From Diatrype stigma (lineage: Eukaryota > Ascomycota > Sordariomycetes > Xylariales > Diatrypaceae), in the NCBI GenBank assembly GCA_022225965.2, contig JAKJXP020000105.1:69164-133163 (forward strand): 64,000 nucleotides of DNA, read 5' to 3'. Shown piece after piece: positions 33,894 to 50,600 of the stretch. How positions within the stretch are numbered: position 1 is the first letter of the stretch; every line of letters starts with the position of its first letter. The notes beneath the pieces are model-generated. The model ran no database searches. It was not told the DNA's origin and saw only the letters and a list, made by a program, of their open reading frames with translations. Position numbers and translations under genes: made by a program.

Positions 33894-34175
33894 ATGGGTC
33901 TCTTCGCAAAGTCGCAGCCTAAGAGCCAGCCGCGCCCCGATCTCCCTACACAGCACTATCACGGACACGGTGCCACGGCCGTTGCGCACACTCCAGAAAA
34001 GCAACAATACCAAGGTCCACCCAATGGCTTTGCCAACGAGAACCCCCAGATTCCGGGACAACGCCCACGCCTACAGGTTCAGCTAGACCCGAACTTCCGG
34101 GCTGCAGGAAAGAACAGCGCCATGTTTGGAGCCTTCGTCAAAGCACACGACAAGATGTCTCAAGGACAGGTCTGA
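33894..34175 (+). CDS. Small Pro/Gln-rich hypothetical protein
   Basis: 93-codon frame starting at an ATG in good context (AGAATCATGG). It is rich in Pro, Gln and His, with a conserved-looking end (RPRLQVQLDPNFRAAGKNSAMFGAFVKAHDKMSQ). No signal peptide, membrane segment or domain. The order in the last 35 residues suggests it is a real gene, but it could be chance. Confidence 0.5.
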   Translation: MGLFAKSQPKSQPRPDLPTQHYHGHGATAVAHTPEKQQYQGPPNGFANENPQIPGQRPRLQVQLDPNFRAAGKNSAMFGAFVKAHDKMSQGQV

Positions 34176-34561
34176 TGGGTGTATCTGATGGCTATTATGG
34201 GAGATGTCGGGTCTTGGACACGATGTCTATCATGGGTTAGGCGCACAAGGGGTCATTGTTTCGATGTCTTTAGGACATAATGCCGATGTCAGGGTAGTTA
34301 TGTGTGCTTTCCCATGCGCTTCCGCTGGACACCAGACCCTGTAACTAGGCTACCAGGATTGAGTTTAGATGTTTACCAGTTGATATAATGAGCACATTTT
34401 ATGATGATAATGTCGATTCGAGCTTTCAGAAATCTCCCATGCAGCTGCATATCTAGGGGTGATAGCACAGTAATCTTGAAGAACAACATCTCTTTGCATT
34501 CAGAGTTAACTCCAGTCCCCGCTACCTATCCGGCAGTGTGGCGGCAAGCAATACCTCTACC

Positions 34562-35134
34562 TCAGTACTCTGGTAGAGGATGTTGGTGCTTTTTAGCACC
34601 GTGCTTGGCAAGTCGGTGTTTTTCCCAATCATCCCATGATTCTGTCGGCTCGGCGCAGATATCACATGGAGGCTTCCCTGTCTGCTTTTTGTTAGCTCAC
34701 GGCTCAGCGCTCAGGTCGAAGTCAACTATACTCACCTCATCAGTTAACATCAGCGCTTCCGGTATCCAGTCTACCTCTTCATCAAACACAAGAAAGGTCC
34801 CAATATCCGCTTCTACACCCAGGGACTGCCTCATCTCGTCAAAGCCTTTTGGGACGGGCTTGGTCAAACACCCATCCACCCGTTTCGCTGCGAAAACATC
34901 GACCCAGTCATAGCACACGAACATATGATGCGGATGCAGGAAACCGGTTCGCTCAGCCTTGAAGATCCTGGTATCGCAGTCAACCCCCTTGGATCTGAAG
35001 AGCTCCGATATTTGCTTCATTTCATCTGGCCAAATGCGGCCTCCTTCCGTGCCGTTTATGCCATTTGACTCGAGAAAGTCGTCCAGTTTGACGACACTGA
35101 TCTGGTATCCTTTCACCAAAGAGACACGCGGCAT
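34562..35134 (-). CDS. Small protein with C-terminal C2H2 zinc finger
   Basis: Exons 35134-34736 and 34681-34562, 172 residues. ATG 35134 is used because the longer frame opens with TTG. The second exon adds a classic C2H2 finger: CDIC, 12 residues, then H-x4-H (CDICAEPTESWDDWEKHRLAKH region), which the unspliced frame would miss. The intron has GTGAGT and AAGCAG and restores the frame. The first 130 residues are acidic and mixed, with no recognised domain. A nucleic-acid-binding or regulatory role is possible, but a lone finger may also be structural. Confidence 0.65.
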
Positions 35135-35577
35135 GTTGTTCGGCAAAGGAGGGCTATGATCAAGTTAAAAGTATTGGTGGAGTAGGTAGATATTGAGAGC
35201 TTAGGCGGACGTAAGAGAAGGTTCTGTTACAAATTTGCATCGATGATGGAGGTGCAGGTGATGCCTTGGGTTATAAGCGCCAACAGAGGTTCAGTTGTTG
35301 GACAGTTGGCCTTGGTGGGGTCCATCCGTAACATACCAGCGGTACCTTGATTTGATTGGTCTTTTACTGCGAACTGCCGTCTAACTACCTACGTAATTAC
35401 CATTCCTACGTACCTACACAGGCTGAAAGAATAAGAAATGAGTAAGAAATGGCATGGACCAAGTAAGGATCCTATAAAGCGGTGGTTTAAAGCACATAAC
35501 TTTCAGCGACTCCACCCACAAACACCATATAGGTCATAAGCTCCTCTCAACATGTGCAAAGCATCGCCTCGTCTGCT

Positions 35578-36683
35578 CTAATTCATGTACCACATCTGGC
35601 CACGAAGATGCGGCATGCTTAGCCCGCCGTTAGGGATCCCCAGGTCTCCAATGAGCCTCGGCCCATAGGTCGCAAGAAGGACCCCGACAAGAAAGCTTAT
35701 GATAGCAATCGCTATCATCCGCATTTCTGCCGTTGGCACTGACGTCGACAGACTATGGTATGCCTTGGGTGCCATGGGGCCCACCATCTTCTTGATCGGC
35801 TCGACCTTCTCACTCTCGGCGACGGCGAGACCGCGCTTCATGCCGGGCAGCATGTCCATGCTCCACGCGTTCTTGTGTGCCCAGTATCTACTCGTCGTCA
35901 GCCACTCAATCAACGAGGAAAGCGACTAATTAGTGAGAAAACGCGGCGCAACCTACCTATCGAAACTCTCTTTTTCATTTCCCGCCTTGAACTTCGCCTC
36001 TTTCTTGATCATGTGGTCATTGAGAATCTGGCGATGCTCCTTGAAATCGAAGAGGGGGACCGAGAACCCACAGGAGCTGCCGACCTGGTGGATGTCCACA
36101 ATCACTATCGATCTTGTACCGGTGAGCAGTTTGACATCGTTGTTGACCACAAACTCCGTGAACTGCGGAGTTCCGTTCTCGAGCACTCGACCTGCAGTAG
36201 ACCATTAGCAATGCTTGGCAAGAGCCAATAGGTTTGTGGTATGGTGAACCTTTTCCCCAGAGCCGAACAATCTTTGGCGGGCCATCGAAGGCGTTAAACA
36301 TGATGGTAATCCGCCCATTGTCGGGTTCGTGTAAGTGACTGATGGTCTCATTGCCGGAGCCGGTCAGGTCGATGTACCAGAACGTCTTCTCATCGACAAG
36401 CCCAAAGTAAGGGCCACCCTTTGGCGACACATTGACATCTGAAGACCTTTACTTAGCGTTCCTTCTTTGTTCATTGCATGGATCTTCAACTCCGGAGGAT
36501 GATGACAGAAAGCAGCTATACCAAAGTCCCCACCGCCGAAGAAATTCTCGTGGCGGAACTCGGCAATCGGGGAGATAACTCACGTCCGAGATTAGAAAGA
36601 GGGGCCGTGGCCACCCAGAAGACATGTTGGCTCAGGATCCAAGGTTGAAGGCTCTTGGGGATTACTTCGTAAAAGACGCCCAT
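35578..36683 (-). CDS. Pyridoxamine 5'-phosphate oxidase-like flavoprotein with membrane segment
   Basis: Four exons (36683-36584, 36438-36250, 36191-35957, 35887-35578) give 277 residues. The joined protein matches the fungal PNPOx-like family: MGVFYEVIPKSL start, VFWVATAPLS, HVNVSPKGGPYFG across the first junction, FWYIDLTGSGNETI, RITIMFNAF, LWGKGRV across the second, and RYWAHKNAWSMDMLPGM across the third. These proteins have the split-barrel FMN fold; many are F420- or FMN-binding with unknown substrates, so pyridoxamine oxidation should not be assumed. A hydrophobic helix (about 235-255, MIAIAIISFLVGVLLATYG) near the end suggests a C-terminal membrane anchor. Splice choices are strongly supported by family motifs. 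Confidence 0.85.
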
Positions 36684-37596
36684 GATGAAGTACGGCTTGT
36701 TTCTTGCCGGTATATTGCATGGAAACAATAGGTAGTTGGCTTTGTTCCTGGTCTTGCCAGTAACAAGGATGTAAACCTGCCTAGACAATCCGACCTAAAC
36801 TCCAATGCACCACATGCGTCATACCGTCAAAGCCCGTCCGTGCTCGGCCGAACTCGGTCGGGGATTCTCCCCCGCGTCACATTAGTGAATCACCCAAACT
36901 GTATGTCGGCCTGCCAAGAATGCGGATAAACAAGAAATGGAAATGGAAATGAAGTGACAATATCGATTAATTACCGTATTCGGATGATACAACACTCGAA
37001 GATACCATATTTACCTATCAACATCAATTGTTCATGGAGACCGCCTTACCCGGCCCTTACTTAGCTACCTGTCATATTTCATTCGGGAGCCTCGGTAGCA
37101 GGTGCGATCTTTGGATATCTCGTGATCATGGAAGCTTGACAGGGCTCAGGCTGGATTTCCCGACACTTCGCCCGAACTTCGGCGGCCGGAAGTCCGGTAT
37201 TAGGAGTGTTCGATGAAGCCACGAAGCTCCGCAAGCATCGTGTTTGCAGCATTGTACCTGAGTATTATTTACCTAGATGGCACTTCTGATGTTATCGGGC
37301 AAGGTGGGAAGGGATGGGGGGTTGGCAACAGAATGATCCTATCCGTAGTCACTATTCGTTCGTTGAACGTTCTAGGCAGTCTAGAATATCAACCGCCCTT
37401 CTTCTAGTCCAGTCACACAAAGTCGTTAAACAACGTCCATCACAGTATCCTCCAGTCAATCGAGGAGTTTTGATGGATCCGGGGCTCACCCCGATCACAA
37501 GGAATGACGACGATAGGTGCCTCAGGATACCTAGTAGCATAACTAACTAACTGCACGAAAGTACCACACACATCACGAGACGTTTTTCGACCCAGT
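36684..37596. other. Spacer
   Basis: No gene seen; only short overlapping ORFs without recognisable motifs. Confidence 0.5.
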
Positions 37597-44239
<6,643 letters not shown>

Positions 44240-46684
44240 ATGCCCAAAGCAACAACCTGGGGCACGGCAGCAGCCGCCGCCCTTCTCGGGCTCGCCGGCC
44301 AAGCCGCAGCCGGGCTCACCACCACGGCCTACACCGACCCCAACACCGGCATCGACTTCCAACAATACGCAGCCAACAACTACACCTTCGGTATTGCGGT
44401 GCCCGAGACCCCCGAGGCCGACTTCATTGGCCAGATGGTCGTCCCGCTCACGGACAACGCGGGCTGGGGTGCCGTCTCGCTGGGCGGGGGCATGTTGAAC
44501 AACCTCCTGTTCGTGGCCTGGCCCAACGGCGAAGACGTCGTCACCACGTTCCGGATGGCCAGCGCGTACGCCAACCCGGACGCGTATACCGGCGACGTCA
44601 GCGCGCTGCCGATCGCGAACGGCACCTTCATCAACGGCACCCACCTGTCTTACACCTTCCTCTGCAAGGGCTGCATTAACGACGACAGCTTCGATGCCAC
44701 TACGGCGACACCCGTCATGGGATATGCCGTCGCTGCTACCAGTCCCGAGACCGTCTCTGATGCTTCGAGCGCTCTCACCTACCACGCCAAGGCTTTCGGC
44801 CAGTTCGGTGTCAACCTGGATGGCGCTAAGTCAGCCAAGTACGCTACTTGGGCTTCTTGGGCTTCTTCAGGCTCCGGCGGCGGTGAGACCCCTGGAGGCG
44901 GCAGCGGCAGTGGCAACGGCACCACCACCCCGGACCTCCCCACCGTCACGCTAAACTCAACCTACGATGTCATTGTAGTCGGCGGTGGGCCCGCCGGCAT
45001 CATCGCGGCAGCCCGGCTTGCTGAAAAGGGCGCCAGCGTGCTCCTGGTCGAGCGCGGCGCCGCCAACACAGTCGCGCTCGGCTCGGACTTTGCACTGCCT
45101 TGGAACGAGTCGCTGACGCCGTACGACATCCCGGCGCTGGGCAGCAGCATGACCTCTCTGTCGGGCGTGGCCCTCTGCAGCGACACGGCGTCGACCGCGG
45201 GCTGCCTCCTGGGCGGCTCCAGCTCCATCAACGGGGAGAACTTCATCCACCCGCCCGCGCGGGACTTTGAGCGCTGGCCGGCGGGCTGGCAGTGGTCCGA
45301 CCTCGCGAAGGCCGCCGACCGGCTGTACGAGCGCAACCCGGGCACGACGCAGCCGTCGGACGACGGGAAGTACTACGGCGACGAGGCCTACCAGGCGGTG
45401 CGCCAGGTGCTCGACCGCAAGGGGTGGCAGGAGGTCGACTCGATCGAAAGCCCCGACGAGAAGCACATGGTGTACTCGCGCCCCGCCTGGTCGATCGCCG
45501 ATCACCTCCGTGCAGGCCCCGCTAGGACTTACATGCCGTTCGCGCAGGCGCTGCCCAACTTCACGCTGCGGCTTAACACGAAGGTCACGCAGGTGCTGCG
45601 AACCGGCAGCACGGCGACGGGCGTGCTCGCGCTCGCGGAGGACGGCAAGTCGCTGCTGAAAATCAACGTCAACGCCGGCGGCAAGGTCGTGCTGGGAGCG
45701 GGGGCCATGTCGACGCCGCGCCTGCTGTGGAACTCGGGCATCGGGCGCGCCGACGCGCTGAACATCGTCAAGGCGGGGTCGCAGACGGGCGTGACGCTTC
45801 CCGACGAGTCCGAGTGGATCGACCTCCCGGTCGGCCACCACCTGCAGGACCACACGCAGATCAAGCTGGACTTCAAGGCCAAGGCCAACACGACGGCGTA
45901 CCACTTCTCATCTCTCGCCACGGCGCCGAATGAGAGCGATCTGGACCTGTACTACCAAGGGTCGGGCATCGTCACGCAGGCGGCGCAGCGCATGCACCTC
46001 TGGAAGTCGTACGACAGCGCGGTGGACGGGCGCACGCGGTACGTGCAGGGCACGGTCAGCGCGATGACGTCGGGCGTCGTGACGGTCAGGGCGTTCCTGA
46101 CGCACGGCACGGCGACGACGGGCGAGCTGGGCATCTCGGCCGCGGGCAACACGGTGCTCAACACGAAGCCGTGGCTCATCGACGCCGAGGACAAGCGCGT
46201 CATGTCGGAGTTCGTGCAGTGGTGGCTCAACGCCACGGCGGCCGCGGACGCGCCGATGACGTACGCGACGGCGGACGCCGCGGTCGACGACATCATCTCC
46301 GACAACATGATCAGCGGCGACCATTGGGTGGGCAGCGCGGTCATGGGACCGGAGGACGGGCGGAAGAGCGGCAGCGGCGCCAGCAACAGCACGAGCAGTG
46401 CGGGCGCCGTCGTCGATCTCGACACCCGCGTCTACGGCACCGACAACCTGTTCGTCGTCGACGCGTCGATCCACCCGGACCTTCCCACGGGCAACACGCA
46501 GGCCATCATCATGATCGCGGCCGAGCACGCCGCTGAGAAGATCGCCGCCTTCAAGGTTTCTCCTAGCAGCGCCAACCCTTCCAACTCCACCTCCTCCTTC
46601 CCTGCTACTGGTGGCAGGATCCCCGCCCGCCGAAACAGGATTCGGCCAGCTCACATTCGCCTGACCAAGCCTGGTCTGTATTGA
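44240..46684 (+). CDS. Cellobiose dehydrogenase (AA8 cytochrome plus AA3_1 flavin domain)
   Basis: Single exon, 814 residues from ATG 44240. Signal peptide about 1-24. Haem-b cytochrome domain about 25-215, with axial Met near 85 (GGGMLNNLLFVAWPNG) and His near 135 (NGTHLSYTFLC). A Ser/Gly/Thr linker (about 215-238) leads to the GMC flavin domain: VIVVGGGPAGIIAAARL and a FAD-linked stretch LLGGSSSINGENF. Catalytic pair: His near 695 (GDHWVGSAVMG) and Asn near 752 (PTGNTQA). The enzyme oxidises cellobiose or lactose outside the cell and passes electrons through the haem to lytic polysaccharide monooxygenases. No C-terminal CBM1: the protein ends in a Ser-rich stretch and a basic tail (RIPARRNRIRPAHIRLTK region). 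Long open frames on the other strand are GC shadows. Confidence 0.95.
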   Translation: MPKATTWGTAAAAALLGLAGQAAAGLTTTAYTDPNTGIDFQQYAANNYTFGIAVPETPEADFIGQMVVPLTDNAGWGAVSLGGGMLNNLLFVAWPNGEDVVTTFRMASAYANPDAYTGDVSALPIANGTFINGTHLSYTFLCKGCINDDSFDATTATPVMGYAVAATSPETVSDASSALTYHAKAFGQFGVNLDGAKSAKYATWASWASSGSGGGETPGGGSGSGNGTTTPDLPTVTLNSTYDVIVVGGGPAGIIAAARLAEKGASVLLVERGAANTVALGSDFALPWNESLTPYDIPALGSSMTSLSGVALCSDTASTAGCLLGGSSSINGENFIHPPARDFERWPAGWQWSDLAKAADRLYERNPGTTQPSDDGKYYGDEAYQAVRQVLDRKGWQEVDSIESPDEKHMVYSRPAWSIADHLRAGPARTYMPFAQALPNFTLRLNTKVTQVLRTGSTATGVLALAEDGKSLLKINVNAGGKVVLGAGAMSTPRLLWNSGIGRADALNIVKAGSQTGVTLPDESEWIDLPVGHHLQDHTQIKLDFKAKANTTAYHFSSLATAPNESDLDLYYQGSGIVTQAAQRMHLWKSYDSAVDGRTRYVQGTVSAMTSGVVTVRAFLTHGTATTGELGISAAGNTVLNTKPWLIDAEDKRVMSEFVQWWLNATAAADAPMTYATADAAVDDIISDNMISGDHWVGSAVMGPEDGRKSGSGASNSTSSAGAVVDLDTRVYGTDNLFVVDASIHPDLPTGNTQAIIMIAAEHAAEKIAAFKVSPSSANPSNSTSSFPATGGRIPARRNRIRPAHIRLTKPGLY

Positions 46685-47281
46685 TGATAACGAAGCGCAG
46701 AATGGATGCTTCGCTTCGCCGGGGACATATGCTGGGGACGACGTAGAGGGAAGATTGTATGAATATGCATGAGCGCTTCCTTGTGCGAGGATGCCTAGCA
46801 GTGAAAAGCTATTATTATCCTGACATTTTGCACTACACCTTGCTTTGAGGTACTTTCGAACTTGTAAATATATAGATAAGATGTATATAATCTAAGCCAT
46901 TTCTATCATGACAATGATCGCGACGACTTTGAAGTAGGTAAGTGAGAGATGGTGTTGCCGTTCGGTTTTCTTACCACATGAATGAAACGATGGGGATTGG
47001 TCGGAGAAATAGTCGGTACAAGTACCCAGTCAGCCAATCACCTGTAGCCCATGTGCCACTAACGAGCGCTAGGTCCAACCAAAATGGCCACGGGCTGCCA
47101 CTGACAGCCCCTGAACTGCCTGAGATTCCAGAGGGTTTAGCGAATGGTTACAGTAGATAACCTACCTCGGTGGTTCAATCAGCAATGCTCCATTCTTTCA
47201 TCGCATTCATGTTTCGCCGTATGGAGGCAACCGTTATGGCTCGTTCTTCGGGCTTTCAGTTTTCAAGGAGATTTCAAAGTA
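46685..47281. other. Spacer
   Basis: Contains the 3' region of the dehydrogenase gene. No gene seen. Confidence 0.4.
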
Positions 47282-47521
47282 CAGTCCAACATTGACGAGC
47301 TCCATGAACTCCGCCTCCAACGGATTCTAGGTCGTATTTTCCACAAGTGTGCTGGAGACATCGGGGTCGAACAAAGCTTTAACAGTCTTAGGGGCGACTC
47401 ATTCTCTACAATAGATTTAGTTGCACTTTGCAAGGCCGAGGGCCTTAGTCTCACCGTGCAAGAAGTTCTGAGCAGTACCAGTGTTCGAAAAATGGCCTCT
47501 GTGGCTAAGATGCGCAAGGGG
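47282..47521 (+). pseudogene. Relic of an NRPS peptidyl carrier (T) domain
   Basis: Inside an open frame (47144-47635) the segment reads like a carrier domain: ELRLQRILGRIFHK, about 12 residues, then SFNSLRGDSFSTIDLVALCKAEGLSLTVQEVLSSTSVRKMA. This matches the NRPS carrier pattern, including the site LGGDS, here LRGDS with serine at 47399-47401, and the following helix and 'gl-ltv-dil---tv--la' pattern. No adenylation, condensation or release domain adjoins it on either side. The neighbouring parts of the ORF look random. It is best read as a fragment of a decayed NRPS gene, although a stand-alone carrier protein with undetected exons cannot be excluded. Confidence 0.6.
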
Positions 47522-48377
47522 TATGCTGCAGAAAAGGTGTGCCGAGCTGACGAAAGCTCTTACATGCAAAGGATGTTGAGCTTCGCTCCCGTCTGGTGGG
47601 ATTCTCGGCCAGAGCCAGCAAGTATGAGGGTTTGAGTTACCTGGCTTATATACTAGTGCAGTAAACCCCCTTTTTAATGAACACGTGAACTTTCTTTTCG
47701 TAATTCGTTATATGGAAATTTTACATGATCAAGGGATAATAAGTTAACCACCCCTTTTACGACCCACACGATCTCGAGGTCATCAGCATACCACCCCCTT
47801 GAATTACTCCACGGCTTCTCAACAAGGTTTTGATAGAATCCCTTCAGATTTTGTACCAATTAGGTACAGACAGGCTGGGTACAGAGTCAGGATCCTTCTG
47901 ATGACCCTTCCGGTCGCGATGCGCGACTAGGGTTCCTCCGAACTTTCTGGGTGTTCCCGCAAGCTCGGGTCAGCCTGGGTACGTTTGGAGGGCTGGCTAT
48001 CAATTTCCTCGTAATGCTGGATGCTTCAGGCCGGGTATTAAGTCACTATACCGTCTGCGCGAAGTATTCACGCGGAATCCGTAGACACACCAAGACTTCA
48101 CGTACGCACGATGACACTATTCTCGTACGCACTGTATATCCTCGAAATAGAGCTCGAGGGCACATCATACGTATAAGATATGGCAGTACTTAGAAGTTAT
48201 ATTTTACCAGCTACACCTGCATACACCAAGGGTATATCATGCCAGTCGTACGGCCGTAGGTATGTATGCGCCGCACTCCACCATATGCTCTGAAAGCTGA
48301 ATCACAACAGTAGTGAACGACAAAATGGCAACAAGTCGTACCGTGCCTTGAAATTCCTTTCTGGTGCCATGCATGCC
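47522..48377. other. Spacer
   Basis: Nothing recognisable beyond the tail of the carrier-domain ORF. Confidence 0.45.
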
Positions 48378-48887
48378 TTATGCGCTGCTTGGCGTGGTAA
48401 CCGACACAACCCATTCAGTAGAATCGGGAGGCGGGTATGTCGTCGTCACCACGACCGTGTGCATGCTGGGCGTGGTGGAAGATGTGGTGGTAGGTGCAGC
48501 AGACTCAACCGAGGTCGCTGTTGCGGTTGCGGTTGGCCACCAGTCTAACAGTATGGTCGTCCAGATGGATGACGCAGCTCTGCCAGTTATGGGTGTTGCC
48601 GCAACAGCCTCCGGCGTCGAGTCCCCTGACACTGGCAGAAGGGGCTCGGCAGCATCGTCATTGGCGGAGCGATCTACGAACCCCCAAGTATATACATGTT
48701 AGCATGGTTCATCGCTGACGACAAGGCCTGCTTGCTTGGAATGGAAAGGGGGCAGTGACATATACGAGGGGGTAAGGGGACTGGGGGACGACGGAACGAG
48801 GGGGGACTGACCATTCGTCGAACCCACCACTGCCGCTGCGACCGATGACACGGCAGCGAGCAATAGAAGCGCTGTGCGTGGGAACAT
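48378..48887 (-). CDS. Small secreted Ser/Thr-rich protein
   Basis: Exons 48887-48812 and 48673-48378, 123 residues. The first exon is a signal peptide (MFPRTALLLLAAVSSVAAAVV). The intron (138 nt, GTCAGT ... TCGTAG) joins it in frame to a Ser/Thr/Pro-rich mature part with ATATATSVESAAPTTTSSTT and VVVTTTYPPPDSTEWVVSVTTP, likely O-glycosylated. There are no cysteines in the mature part, so it is unlike typical cysteine-rich effectors. It ends without a clear GPI signal. Possibly a wall-associated glycoprotein. The start sits downstream of a TATTTAA near 49042. Confidence 0.65.
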
Positions 48888-50600
48888 GGTTGGGATTTCA
48901 GTGGTTCGAATGGTGATTTGGTTGTGAAAGAAGAGGATAGTGAGACCAATAAGTCGGGGAAGAGAACAAGATATCGATGGATCTTTTTGATCTTTCTTGA
49001 CGATAAGGATTGCCTCTTGATGTTGGTTCTTGCTTGCCAATTTTATTTAACTTACCACGGAAGGGGGTAGGGCGTTGTCAAGAATGCTGTAACCACCTGC
49101 ACCAACTTCACTCGTACTACCTAATGACTCGCACAAAGACTGGGAAACTACATACCTTATGTAGGTATGTTGCCAGGAATCCTCCGACGGAAGTTGCTGT
49201 CATCCAACTTCACGCCCGTTGGTTGTTTGTGACTTACGACATTCCCGAAAGCCTCCCTGCCGTGGTAATCACGGCACAGGCAGGTACTACCAGTATCGTC
49301 CGTCCATTTAATCTGCCCTATCTGTACCTATGTAGAAGGAGCCCTTGATCTTGGCTTGGCGATTGCTTCAAACCTAATTGCCATTCGAAACTGCGACGTT
49401 ACACAATAGTCTTGTGCCACAGCGAGTATACCTTTATTACCTACCTTAGGTATGATTGGAGTCATTAGACTATGATACGGGATTATGAGCAAACAACGCT
49501 GAAGCCTGCAAACTACAAAAGCAACAAACAACCTTATAGCACCCTATGCGAGATATATAGTTCACGCAAGGGGTTGGAAGATATCAAATCTATAATGATC
49601 TCTACTCCCTGTTCCCCTTTTACATATAAGCCTATCATTCCCCGAGGCATGTAATGTACGACGAGGGTGCTTGGTAAGGCTGTGCCTCCGTGAAAACCAA
49701 GCTAATTAAATTTGTGATTAGTTGTACGTAAGCTTGATCTTCTTCCAACATCTCAGCGCATTGTATTTGGATAGTAAACCACAGACAGAAATGAAGAAGG
49801 GGTCAAATCCAAAGGATTCAGCAATTCAAATATCAAGCTGACAACTTGCCTGACACCTGTAAGATCGCAAAGAGGCCTTGCATCCCGGGTGGAGATCCTC
49901 CCGAAACCTCTCCTGTATGATGTACGATATAGCAGCAAACCTCGCGGAACCGAGGGTTTTTCAACCCTTAATACGAAGTAAAGCAAGTAGCCAATAGCTG
50001 GCCCCGTCTTCGGGTTCCTTGATGCATCGCGTCGAGACGAACTTGGAAAGTTACCGGAAGATGATTGAGATAGGGCAGATAGGGGGGTAGAAGGTGGTCT
50101 AAGCGTACCTACAGTCTAGTTACAACCTTGGTTAGTGTGAATTACTTAGTGCGAGTTACTAGGTCAACCCTGGCAGCCTGGCAGCCTGGAAAACAGGGGG
50201 AGCTTGGACCCCTTCGAAGCTTTTCATGGACAACGCATATTACCGAGTTACACCGAGTTTCCCTTCGTACACTCTAATACTTTGATCTTTGATACCTACA
50301 TCCCGCGTACTCTTACACACACGCGAGTCCAATCAGCAAGGTAGGTGGTAATAATACCGGTAGTATTGTCGTAACCACCCATCACGCCTCCTATTACTTC
50401 TCCTATCACGTTTTCATACCGCTGTTCCACGCTACCACTGTAACCGTAACGGCAACGAGCAACGGGCAACGGGTTTGTTCAGATTGATTTTGATCAAGAC
50501 TCGCGTGTGTGATCCAACACGAATCGACGACAAATCGAGCCCAATTACTCACTCGACTTAATGATCGATTGGCCGGACCTCCCTAACAGCCTGATACAAT
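48888..50600. other. 1.7-kb spacer
   Basis: Divergent promoter region between the small secreted protein and the kinesin; no gene seen. Direct repeats CAACGGCAACGAGCAACGGGCAACGGG-like lie near 50447-50473. Confidence 0.5.

Noticed and set aside
44957..46654. Long minus-strand ORFs opposite the cellobiose dehydrogenase (315 and 248 codons)
   Set aside because: Arg/Val-rich products typical of the antisense of GC3-rich coding DNA; the sense frame has full family motifs.
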